Assembly (NCBI RefSeq): GCF_020216065.1
Contig: NZ_JAIWNA010000004.1
Span: forward strand, 1-64,000
DNA from: Nocardia rosealba
GTDB lineage: Bacteria; Actinomycetota; Actinomycetes; Mycobacteriales; Mycobacteriaceae
DNA length: 64,000 nucleotides
Reading direction: 5' to 3'
Numbering within the stretch: the stretch's first letter is position 1; each line of letters opens with the position of its first letter. Positions 27,800-35,230 of this stretch are shown in pieces. The notes beneath the pieces were generated by a model. It worked only from the letters and a program-made list of their open reading frames with translations. It ran no database searches and was not told the origin of the DNA. The position numbers and the translations under genes were made by a program.

Positions 27800-28617
27800 G
27801 AGAGCTCCCGGTAGGTGACCAGGGTGCTCGCGGCACCGTCGAGAGAGAAGAACGGATACGGCTCGGCCGAGATGGCGTGCACTCCGGCGCCGAGGAACCA
27901 GGGCAGCACCGCGCTGCCCGTCTGCGCGAAGAGAACCAGGGGTAGTCCCCGCTCGCGCGCGATGGCGCGGAATTCGTCGAATGTGCCGTTGCCCAGGGTC
28001 ATTCCGGTGACGAGCAGTCCGTCGTAGTCCGACGGAGCCGATGCCACGGACTCGAAGATCGGTTCGCCCCACTCGGTGACACCGCCCGCGAGATCGCAGG
28101 GCACATAGGCGATGCCACGGTCGCGCAACTCGGCCAGCAACGAACCGACCACCCCGACCACCAGTACCTTGGTGACCCCGGAGGGGAGCAGATCGATGAC
28201 GGTGTCGGCGCGGCGCCGCGATTTCGTCAACGAGGTCGGTCCCGCCACAACCACGGGGCTACCGTGCAGACCACCTGCGTGGGGGTGCGGGTGCACATGC
28301 ATCAGATAGGCATCGAGCGCCGCGACACGCACCGCCCCGACCCGGTGTTCGAGCAGGTCACCGACGGTCGCCGCGACACAGTCGTCAATCAGATCGCCGG
28401 TGGCCGAACCGGGTTCGAGCCCACACGAGCCGACCGCCGCACCGACCCGGATGCTGAGCACCTCGTTGCGGTAGGCGCGGGTGCGTCCTGCGTGCCTGGT
28501 GCCGTAGGTCGTGAGAAAGGCGGTCGATGCTTTCAGAGTGTCGGGGTCGGGGCCGAGTCGTCCGGACCGTGCCCACGTGGTGAGCTCGGCCACCGAGGCG
28601 GGGTGCGTCTGGATCAC
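27796..28617 (-). CDS. DUF364/DUF4213 protein (putative heavy-metal chelation family)
   Basis: The 273-residue protein has an N-terminal region (about 1-110) of the enolase-like DUF4213 kind and a Rossmann-like DUF364 domain (about 140-270: KVLVVGVVGSLLAEL, YDGLLVTGMTLGNGTFDEF, ALVLFAQTGS-like strand, FLGAGVHAISAEPYP). The family is described as putative heavy-metal chelating, with no established reaction. A MHVHPHPHAGG histidine cluster (about residues 104-114) could bind metal. GTG 28617 overlaps the ATP-grasp stop in GTGA. In this operon it may be a metallophore-building or metal-releasing enzyme; that is inference. Confidence 0.8.
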   Translation of the reverse strand: MIQTHPASVAELTTWARSGRLGPDPDTLKASTAFLTTYGTRHAGRTRAYRNEVLSIRVGAAVGSCGLEPGSATGDLIDDCVAATVGDLLEHRVGAVRVAALDAYLMHVHPHPHAGGLHGSPVVVAGPTSLTKSRRRADTVIDLLPSGVTKVLVVGVVGSLLAELRDRGIAYVPCDLAGGVTEWGEPIFESVASAPSDYDGLLVTGMTLGNGTFDEFRAIARERGLPLVLFAQTGSAVLPWFLGAGVHAISAEPYPFFSLDGAASTLVTYRELS

Positions 28618-29873
28618 GCGGCACCGCCGTCGAGCTCGACGCGCAGCTCGGCGATCAGGGCATCGGCGAGTTTGCCTGCCTCGCCCGGATTTTCGGACGT
28701 CACGAGGACGTGGCCGAGGTAGGTGTTGTTGTCGGTGGCCGGTCGGACCTCGGCGCCGGGTTCCGGGAGTTTGTGTTCCACGATGCGCGGATCGTCGGCC
28801 CAGCCGGCCGCCCCGGCGACACGGGTCACCACGCCTGCCCGGTCGGGGACGGCGAAGGCGACGGCGGCGCTCCCTGCTTCGGTCTGCCGCGGGGTGAGCT
28901 CAGGTGTCCCGCCCAGGACTGCCTCGACATGGACCCTGGTGAGGTCGATGCCGGTGACCCGGCGGACCAGCTCGGTGATCCGGTTGCCTGCGGGCCGTGG
29001 GTTCACCTCGATCAGACACGGCCCGTCCGCCGTGAGCTTGACCTCGGTATGGGCGACGGTCGCGTCGAGACCGAGCGCTTCGACTGCCGCAACGGCGGTC
29101 TCGGCGACGGCCTGGTGGTCGATAGCCGACAGGTCGGCCGGGAACATATGGCCCGACTCGATGAAGGCCGGGGCGCCGGTGAGCTGCTTGTCGGTGACCC
29201 CGATGACAGTCGTCTGCCCGGCGACGGTCACCGTCTCCACGCTGAATTCCGGCCCCTGCACGCATCTTTCGACCAGCACCTGCGGTGACCTGCGCTGCTC
29301 ACGCGCGTTCACCGGGAATCCAGCGATACGCTCGACTGCGGCGCGCAACTCGGCGTCGTCGTCGACCCGGCACACGAACATCCCGCCACACAGATCGATC
29401 GGCTTCACCACCAGCGGATAGCCCAATCGATCTGCGGCGCCGAGGATCTCGTCCATCGTCTCGGCGACCGCGAAGTCCGGCCCGGGAACTCCGGCGGCGC
29501 GACAGATCTCGCGGGTCAGGTACTTGTCGCACGCCGCCACCACCGCCTCTCGGCCGGGACCGGGCAGACCCAGATCGGTGGCGATCGCGGCCACCGTCGG
29601 CAGGTAGTAGTCACACGAGGTGAGTACGCCGTCGAAACCGAAGAGCTCGTGCAGCTTTCGTGCATACGGCAGCAGCGCGGCCTCGTCGTTGGTCTCGGCG
29701 GTGAACACATTGTCAGCGGCCAGCAGCGGGTGCGGCGACGGTGTGCCCGGGCGGAGGTAATGCCCGAGATCCCTGGTCAGGAAGCTGAATCGGTGTCCGC
29801 CGTCCTTGATTCCCTGCGGCAGCAGGGTGCTCATCGAGCCGACCCAGCTCTCCACCATCAGCAGATGTCCCAC
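28614..29873 (-). CDS. ATP-grasp ligase, first gene of metallophore-like operon
   Basis: The 419-residue protein is an ATP-grasp carboxylate-amine ligase: an N-terminal Rossmann-like domain (FDGVLTSCDYYLPTVAAIATDLGLPG), ATP-grasp core with YPLVVKPIDLCGG and QVLVERCVQGPEFSVETV, and metal-binding EVNPRPAGNRI (about residue 300). It is of the type that forms amide bonds between amino acids. GTG 29873 is preceded by GGGAGG at six bases. The Fur/Zur-type palindrome lies only ten bases upstream of that ribosome site, so this gene heads the nine-gene operon. Confidence 0.9.
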   Translation of the reverse strand: MGHLLMVESWVGSMSTLLPQGIKDGGHRFSFLTRDLGHYLRPGTPSPHPLLAADNVFTAETNDEAALLPYARKLHELFGFDGVLTSCDYYLPTVAAIATDLGLPGPGREAVVAACDKYLTREICRAAGVPGPDFAVAETMDEILGAADRLGYPLVVKPIDLCGGMFVCRVDDDAELRAAVERIAGFPVNAREQRRSPQVLVERCVQGPEFSVETVTVAGQTTVIGVTDKQLTGAPAFIESGHMFPADLSAIDHQAVAETAVAAVEALGLDATVAHTEVKLTADGPCLIEVNPRPAGNRITELVRRVTGIDLTRVHVEAVLGGTPELTPRQTEAGSAAVAFAVPDRAGVVTRVAGAAGWADDPRIVEHKLPEPGAEVRPATDNNTYLGHVLVTSENPGEAGKLADALIAELRVELDGGAA

Positions 29874-29898
29874 TACGACCTCCCAGCCTCATCGAGAT

Positions 29899-29917
29899 GA
29901 TAATGATAACCATTATC
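29899..29917. promoter_or_regulatory. Fur-family (probably Zur) operator shared by divergent genes
   Basis: GATAATG-ATAAC-CATTATC is a perfect 7-5-7 inverted repeat and fits the Fur-superfamily box. In actinobacteria iron genes are mostly controlled by IdeR/DtxR with a different box, so zinc control by Zur is the best reading. A GATAAT hexamer, close to a -10 box, lies in the box on each strand: the operator may cover two back-to-back promoters, one for the ATP-grasp operon and one for the secreted-protein gene at 29974. Confidence 0.85.
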
Positions 29918-29973
29918 GCTACGATTGCCACCGCCGGTCACCGCGATCGGCTGAAATCGATGAGGAATCACCC

Positions 29974-30666
29974 ATGTTCTTGAAGAAAATCGCTGTGCCC
30001 GTGGCACTTTCGCTCTCCGCTCTGGCCGTGACCGCAGCCGGAGCCCAGGCGGAACCCCCCGCACCGCGGCCGGTCGAATACACCGCGCACACCGACGGCA
30101 CCACCTCGGTCATCGAGATCGAGCACGGTTCGCTGGTGGTCGACAACGGCACCCTGCAGGTGCGTGACTCCGCAGGCGCCGTCGTCGGCGCGACACCGCT
30201 GACCTTCGCCATCGACGACTTCCAGTTCCCCATCGACGCCCGGGTCGACGGTCGAACGGCGACCCTCACCCCCGCGCTGAGCATGGATAAGGCCGTGTAC
30301 AAGCCGGTCGCCCTGCCGTTCGAGGACAAGGCGCCGTGGAAATCCGAATACGATCGTGAACAGGCCGCCTGGTCCCGGATGACGAGCACCATCTCCATGG
30401 GCGCCACCATCGGCACCCTCGTCGGTGGCATCGGCGGCGCGGCCCTCGGTTGCCTCGCCGGTGCCGCCGCGGGCGTCGTGCTCACCGGTGCCCTGCTCAC
30501 GCTGTTCGGTGCGGGACCGCTGGCCGGTTGTGTCGCGGGTGCGGCCGCCGTCGGTTTCCTCGGTGTCCTCGCGGGTCAGATCTTCGTCACCGCGCCGGTC
30601 GCCATCGGCGCCGTGATCCAGTACGTCACCACGATCAACCAGCCGTTCACGGCGCCTGCCAAGTAG
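29974..30666 (+). CDS. secreted glycine-zipper protein of Nocardia type
   Basis: The 230-residue protein has a signal peptide (KKIAVPVALSLSALAVTAAGAQA, about 4-26), a beta-rich domain (about 30-125, with HTDGTTSVIEIEHGSLVVDNG) and a C-terminal hydrophobic, glycine/alanine-rich region (about 140-220, GxxxG patterns: GTLVGGIGGAALG). I recall similar secreted proteins as common in Nocardia, with unknown role. ATG 29974 has GAGGA upstream and is 57 bases from the Fur/Zur-type box, suggesting metal control. A cell-envelope role in metal uptake is possible. Confidence 0.8.
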   Translation: MFLKKIAVPVALSLSALAVTAAGAQAEPPAPRPVEYTAHTDGTTSVIEIEHGSLVVDNGTLQVRDSAGAVVGATPLTFAIDDFQFPIDARVDGRTATLTPALSMDKAVYKPVALPFEDKAPWKSEYDREQAAWSRMTSTISMGATIGTLVGGIGGAALGCLAGAAAGVVLTGALLTLFGAGPLAGCVAGAAAVGFLGVLAGQIFVTAPVAIGAVIQYVTTINQPFTAPAK

Positions 30667-30676
30667 GGGCCCGCTC

Positions 30677-30708
30677 GTGCGGCTCGCCCACTGCCGGGCG
30701 GGCCGCAC
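30677..30708 (+). terminator. hairpin terminator after secreted protein gene
   Basis: GTGCGGCTCGCCC pairs with GGGCGGGCCGCAC (one T-G wobble) around a six-base loop, 11 bases after the stop codon of the secreted-protein gene. There is no T tract, as is common in high-GC actinobacteria. Confidence 0.7.
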
Positions 30709-30760
30709 TGTCTGAGCGAAGTTCGTTACCCGCGCGTACGGTCGCGATTAGGCTGCGGTC

Positions 30761-32185
30761 ATGAGCTCTGCCGTCCATGGATTCACCGACGACGCCCTCG
30801 GCGACCACGACGCCGTCGGCCTCGCCGCCGCACTGCGCGCCGGGGAGGTGAGCCGGGCCGAGGTGATCGAGGCCGCGATCGCCCGGACCCAGGCCGTCGA
30901 CCCGCGCCTCGACGCCGTGCAGGTGCGCAGCTTCGAACGGGCCGCCTCGGCACCCGAAACCGCCGGCGTGTTCGCCGGGGTGCCCGCCTTCGTCAAAGAC
31001 AACACCGATGTCGCCGGGCTGCCGAGTTGTCACGGGTCGGCCGCGTTCACGCCGCACCCGGTGACGGCGACCAGCGGACCCGCCGCGCAATTCCTGCACT
31101 CGGGTGTCGTCGTGCTCGGCAAGTCGACGCTGCCGGAGTTCGGGCTCACCGCGAGCACCGAATTCGTCCACCGCCCGCCGACACGCAACCCGTGGAATCC
31201 GGAGTTCTCGGCGGGCGCGTCCTCGGGTGGGTCGGCGGCGCTGGTCGCGGCCGGGGCGGTGCCGATCGCCCATGCCAACGACGGCGGTGGTTCGATTCGC
31301 ATTCCCGCCGCCGCGACGGGCCTGGTGGGATTGAAGCCCACCCGGTACCGGCTGCTCGACCAGCCGGGCGCGCGCAAACTGCCGGTGCATCTGGTGGCCG
31401 AGGGTGTGCTCACCCGGTCGGTGCGCGATACGGCGCATTACTTGGCCGCGGTCGAGAGTTTCGGTGCCCACCCGAAATTGGCGCCGGTGGGGCTGGTGGA
31501 AGGGCCGAGTGCGCGACGACTGCGCGTCGGCGTGGTCACCGCCGACGTGTTCGGCAGGCCGGTGCATCCCGACAACCGGGCCGTCCTCGATTCGGCCGTC
31601 CATGTCTTCGCGGGCCTCGGGCATGAGATCGTCGCGAAGCGGCTGGAGGTCGACCCGCGCTTCGTCGACGATTTCAAGCAGTACTGGGCGGTGATGGCCG
31701 CGGCGATGACGCTGTCGTTCCGGCTCGGTCATCGCGGACGATTCGACGCGCGCAAACTCGACCCGTTCACCACCGGCCTGATCGGAATGGCCAAACGCAA
31801 CCCACTGGGTTCCGCGGCGGCCGCGTGGCGGCTACGTGCCGGAACCGCCGCCTACGACCGGCACTTCGCCGATATCGATGTGATGCTCAGCCCGGTGCTG
31901 TCGCACCCGGCGCCGCGCATCGGTGAACTCGCGCCGGACCAGCCCTTCGACGACCTGTTCGCCAAGCTCGTCGACTATGTCGGCTTCACGCCGCTCAACA
32001 ATGTCGGTGGGGGACCGGGCATCTCGCTTCCGCACGGACTGCTGCCGACGGGTCTGCCCGGCTCGGTGCAGCTGGCCGCCCCGCGCGGCGCGGAGCGAAC
32101 CCTGCTCGACCTGGCCTACCAGCTGGAAGCGGCCAGCCCGTTCCCCCGGATCACCGACCGTCGCGCCGACGCGGGCGCGGCCTGA
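30761..32185 (+). CDS. amidase signature family enzyme
   Basis: The 474-residue protein has the amidase Ser-cisSer-Lys triad context: VPAFVKDNTDV (lysine near residue 78), GASSGGSAALVAAG and NDGGGSIRIPAAATGLVGLKPT. It hydrolyses an amide bond of unknown substrate. The frame starts at ATG 30761. It follows the terminator of the secreted-protein gene and is not visibly linked to the metallophore operon. Confidence 0.92.
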   Translation: MSSAVHGFTDDALGDHDAVGLAAALRAGEVSRAEVIEAAIARTQAVDPRLDAVQVRSFERAASAPETAGVFAGVPAFVKDNTDVAGLPSCHGSAAFTPHPVTATSGPAAQFLHSGVVVLGKSTLPEFGLTASTEFVHRPPTRNPWNPEFSAGASSGGSAALVAAGAVPIAHANDGGGSIRIPAAATGLVGLKPTRYRLLDQPGARKLPVHLVAEGVLTRSVRDTAHYLAAVESFGAHPKLAPVGLVEGPSARRLRVGVVTADVFGRPVHPDNRAVLDSAVHVFAGLGHEIVAKRLEVDPRFVDDFKQYWAVMAAAMTLSFRLGHRGRFDARKLDPFTTGLIGMAKRNPLGSAAAAWRLRAGTAAYDRHFADIDVMLSPVLSHPAPRIGELAPDQPFDDLFAKLVDYVGFTPLNNVGGGPGISLPHGLLPTGLPGSVQLAAPRGAERTLLDLAYQLEAASPFPRITDRRADAGAA

Positions 32186-32189
32186 GGGC

Positions 32190-32414
32190 TCAGTTGTGGC
32201 GGGTCGCCACGTTGATCGGGCGGAGGCTGCCGGTGGTGCCCGCCTCGAACGCCCAGTGCTCGCCCCGCCAGGTGGGGTGCTCGGTGCGCCAGCGGTCCAC
32301 CAGCCGAGGGTCTTCGAGGGAGGCGACGACACCGGCCGAACCGGTGTACTGCAGCCGCTCGTACTTGTGGCGGGTGATGGTGTCGACCGAGGTGACGGTG
32401 GCAAGAGCAGACAT
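32190..32414 (-). CDS. small protein, 74 aa, unknown
   Basis: The 74-residue product begins MSALATVTSVDTITRHKYERL and has a compact mix of charged and aromatic residues with no signal peptide. I do not recognise the family. It converges on the amidase gene with a 4-base gap between the stops and is about 200 bases from the MarR gene. Confidence 0.6.
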   Translation of the reverse strand: MSALATVTSVDTITRHKYERLQYTGSAGVVASLEDPRLVDRWRTEHPTWRGEHWAFEAGTTGSLRPINVATRHN

Positions 32415-32613
32415 TCGAACTCCGGGATAGCGGGAACGGTGCGTGACGAGGCACGGCCCGGACCGGCGGCCCGGGGTGCTGCGGTGGCGCGTCACCGCTC
32501 GCAGCCGAGTATGCCGCTCGTCGCGATGTCGCGCGCAGGTTTCGAAAATCCTGTTGTTCGGATTAACGGATACCCGACACAAGATCGTTCGTCCGCCGCG
32601 AAGGGTTACGCCC

Positions 32614-33063
32614 TCACCAGCTCGGGCGGACCCGGCCGGGGGCGACCACCCGGGCCAACGCGTCCCTGACCTGCACGAGGTCGCCCGTGCCAAGGGTTCC
32701 GGACCAGTTTCTGGTGAGTTCGCCCAAGGCCGCGTCGGCGGCGCGAGTGCACGCCCAGCCGCGATCGGTGAGCGTGATGAGCCGGGCGCGTGCGTCGCGT
32801 GGGTGCGGATTGCGTTCGACGTAGCCCTTGGTGACCAGCTCGTCGACCAGTTGGCTTGCCGCCTGCTTGGTGACGCCGAGATGCTCGGCGATCTCACCGA
32901 CGGTCGCCCCGTCGGGTGCCATTCGCACGAAGGCGAATCCGTGTGCCGGCCGTACATCGGGGAAGCCGGCTGCGGCGACCCCGGCCTGGACTGCGTCGGT
33001 CACCTGGGCGGCTGCCGCGAGCAGCAACAAGGGGAGGTCACCGGCAGGGGGCATGCTCGACAT
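32614..33063 (-). CDS. MarR family transcriptional regulator
   Basis: The 149-residue protein is a winged-helix MarR regulator: TVGEIAEHLGVTKQAASQLVDELVTKGYVER (recognition helix region about 55-85), then PRDARARLITLTDRG. It is divergent from a cupin gene with a palindromic site between them, so it probably controls itself and the cupin. Confidence 0.9.
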   Translation of the reverse strand: MSSMPPAGDLPLLLLAAAAQVTDAVQAGVAAAGFPDVRPAHGFAFVRMAPDGATVGEIAEHLGVTKQAASQLVDELVTKGYVERNPHPRDARARLITLTDRGWACTRAADAALGELTRNWSGTLGTGDLVQVRDALARVVAPGRVRPSW

Positions 33064-33092
33064 TCTGGCACTTGACGGGATAGGAAAGCTAT

Positions 33093-33108
33093 TTGACTAT
33101 ATAGACAA
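33093..33108. promoter_or_regulatory. candidate MarR operator
   Basis: TTGACTATATAGACAA is a 16-bp palindrome with one mismatched pair. It lies between the divergent MarR gene (30 bases from its start) and the cupin gene (26 bases from its start). An AT-rich core of this kind is typical of MarR sites. Confidence 0.65.
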
Positions 33109-33133
33109 GTAAATTGACCATAAGGGAGACGCA

Positions 33134-33508
33134 ATGCCGGTAGTCCGTTCCGCCGACGCCCAGGTGCACGAAGTGCACAACGCCCGCTTCACCTCGTTGA
33201 TCCGCCCCGGCACCGGCAGTTCCGACCTGTGCGTCTGGCAGACCGAGGTCGCGCCCGGCACGGTCGGCGTCGCTCACCGGATCCTCGGGGAAGAGGCATT
33301 CGTGCTGCTCACGGGCGAAATCGTCCTCACCATCGACGGTGAGTCGGCCACCCTGCGACCCGGTGATGCCGCCGTGGCGCCCGCCGGTTCGCTCATCGCG
33401 CTCACCGACGAAGCCGGGGCGGGTGCGCGATTGCTGGTCGCCGTCCGCGCCGGCTTCGCCGCGGAGTTGCCGGACGGGTCTACTTTCGTTCCGCCCTGGG
33501 CATCGTGA
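33134..33508 (+). CDS. cupin domain protein
   Basis: The 124-residue single-domain cupin has a beta-barrel with VAPGTVGVAHRILGEEAFVLLTGEI and DGESATLRPGDAAVAPAGS. The first cupin motif (usually G..H.H...E) keeps one histidine (H in AHRILGEEAF) and a glutamate, so metal binding may be partial. GGGAG lies upstream of ATG 33134. It is the probable target of the divergent MarR regulator. Confidence 0.85.
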   Translation: MPVVRSADAQVHEVHNARFTSLIRPGTGSSDLCVWQTEVAPGTVGVAHRILGEEAFVLLTGEIVLTIDGESATLRPGDAAVAPAGSLIALTDEAGAGARLLVAVRAGFAAELPDGSTFVPPWAS

Positions 33509-33539
33509 CCGGTCACCGGCGCTGTTTCGGTGGCTGAAC

Positions 33540-33576
33540 TTGAAAGTTCGGTCACCCGAACAATATAATTCCGGGA
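33540..33576 (+). promoter_or_regulatory. leaderless promoter with palindromic metal-type operator
   Basis: A TTGAAA -35 box (33540-33545) and TATAAT -10 box (33564-33569) are 18 bases apart. The spacer holds a perfect 6-4-6 palindrome, GTTCGG-TCAC-CCGAAC (33546-33561). The expected transcription start falls at the ATG at 33576, so the mRNA for the binding protein is probably leaderless. The repressor is likely of DtxR/MntR kind, judging only from the transporter it controls. Confidence 0.8.
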
Positions 33577-34505
33577 TGAAGGTTGGGTTCCACCGTTCGT
33601 CGCGAGTACTCGCGGCGTGCGTGCTGAGTGTCATGGTGTTCGCGCTCACCGCTTGCGGTGGCGTCGCCGCGTCCGACGACGACCGGAAGGTGGTCCTCAC
33701 CACTTTCACCGTGCTCGCCGATATGGCGCGCAATGTGGCCGGTGAGCATCTGCGGGTCGAGTCGATCACCAAGGTCGGCGCCGAGATCCACGGGTACGAG
33801 CCGACGCCGGGGGATATCAAGAAGGCCGCCAAGGCTGATCTCATCCTCGACAACGGCCTCAATCTCGAGGCCTGGTTCGCCCAGTTCGTCGCCGACCTCG
33901 AGGTGCCGCACGCCGTGGTGAGCGAGGGCGTGACACCGATGAACATCAGCGAGGACGCCTACGCGGGCAAGCCGAATCCGCACGCGTGGATGTCGCCGGT
34001 GAACGCGCAGATCTATGTGGACAACATGGTTCGCGCGTTCACCGACCTCGACCCCGACCACGCCGACGCCTACCGCGCCAACGGCGAGGCGTACAAAACC
34101 GAGCTCGGCGCGGTCCGTGACGAGCTGGTGGCCGCCGTCAGCACACTGCCCGCCGACCAGAAAGCCCTGGTCACCTGCGAGGGGGCGTTCTCCTACCTGG
34201 CCCGCGACGCGGGGCTGACGGAGAAGTACATCTGGCCGGTCAACGCCGAACAGCAGGCCACACCGCAGCAGATCGGGTCGGTGATCGACTTCGTCCGCCA
34301 GCGCGGGGTGCCCGCCGTGTTCTGCGAGTCGACGGTGTCGGACGCGCCGATGCAGCGCGTGGTCGAGGCGACCGGTTCGCGCTTCGGCGGCACGCTGTAT
34401 GTCGACTCGCTGTCGGAGGCGGACGGTCCCGTGCCGACCTACCTCGACCTGATCCGGCACGACGCCGACACCATCGCGGCGGCACTGGCAGGAGCACCGA
34501 AATGA
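33576..34505 (+). CDS. Mn/Zn/Fe-type ABC transporter substrate-binding lipoprotein
   Basis: The 309-residue protein is a cluster A-I (TroA/ZnuA/SitA-like) binding protein. It has a lipoprotein signal ending in LTACGG, then TTFTVLADMARNVAGEHLRV, EIHGYEPTPGDIKKA (metal-ligand histidine), PNPHAWMSPVNAQ (second histidine) and FCESTVSDAPMQ (glutamate), and a final VDSLSEADGPVPTYLDL (aspartate). The His-His-Glu-Asp set suggests Mn or Fe over Zn, but this is not decisive. It is first in a three-gene operon. Confidence 0.92.
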   Translation: MKVGFHRSSRVLAACVLSVMVFALTACGGVAASDDDRKVVLTTFTVLADMARNVAGEHLRVESITKVGAEIHGYEPTPGDIKKAAKADLILDNGLNLEAWFAQFVADLEVPHAVVSEGVTPMNISEDAYAGKPNPHAWMSPVNAQIYVDNMVRAFTDLDPDHADAYRANGEAYKTELGAVRDELVAAVSTLPADQKALVTCEGAFSYLARDAGLTEKYIWPVNAEQQATPQQIGSVIDFVRQRGVPAVFCESTVSDAPMQRVVEATGSRFGGTLYVDSLSEADGPVPTYLDLIRHDADTIAAALAGAPK

Positions 34506-35230
34506 CCCAGCCGGTTGTCGAAATCCAGGACGTGACAGTTCATTACGGTGATGTGCTCGCCCTCGACAACGTGGAACTCACCTTGAAATCGGGTCGGGTG
34601 TGCGGGCTCATCGGGATGAACGGGTCGGGGAAGTCGACACTGTTCAAGACCGTCATGGGGCTGGTGACGCCCGATCGTGGCCGGGTGCTGGTCAACGGTG
34701 GCGCACCCGCCGCCGCGCGCAAGGCGGGCGCCCTCGGGTACGTGCCGCAATCCGAGGACGTGGATTGGACGTTCCCGCTGTCGGTGCGTGATGTGGTGAT
34801 GACCGGGCGCTACGGGAAAATGGGCTTCACCCGGCGCGCGAGCAAGGCCGACAAGGCCGCCGTGGAGGAGGCGCTGGCGCGGGTCGAACTCACCGACTTC
34901 GCCGACCGGCAGATCGGTCAGCTCTCCGGTGGACAGAAGAAGCGGACCTTCGTGGCCCGCGGCATCGCGCAGGAGGCGACCATCCTGCTGCTGGACGAAC
35001 CGTTCGCCGGTGTGGACAAGCGCTCCGAGGCCACCATCACCGCGCTGCTGCGTGAGCTTGCCGCCGGTGGCGCGACGATCCTTGTTTCCACCCACGACCT
35101 GCACGCACTGCCCCAACTGGCCGACGAGGCAGTGCTTTTGAACCGCCGGGTGCTCGAACACGGTGACCCCGACGTGGTGTTGCGGCCCGAGAACCTGGCC
35201 AAGGCATTCGGATTGGACACAGACCGGTGA
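34502..35230 (+). CDS. Mn/Zn/Fe-type ABC transporter ATPase
   Basis: The 242-residue ATPase has Walker A GMNGSGKST, signature LSGGQKKRTFVARGI, Walker B LLLDEPFAGVD and the switch region STHDLHAL. It powers import by the permease encoded next to it. ATG 34502 overlaps the binding-protein stop in ATGA; its end overlaps the permease start in GTGA. Confidence 0.94.
   Translation: MTQPVVEIQDVTVHYGDVLALDNVELTLKSGRVCGLIGMNGSGKSTLFKTVMGLVTPDRGRVLVNGGAPAAARKAGALGYVPQSEDVDWTFPLSVRDVVMTGRYGKMGFTRRASKADKAAVEEALARVELTDFADRQIGQLSGGQKKRTFVARGIAQEATILLLDEPFAGVDKRSEATITALLRELAAGGATILVSTHDLHALPQLADEAVLLNRRVLEHGDPDVVLRPENLAKAFGLDTDR

Noticed and set aside
29899..29917. IdeR/DtxR iron box
   Set aside because: The palindrome is of GATAATG..CATTATC type, not the TTAGGTTAGGCTAACCTAA type.
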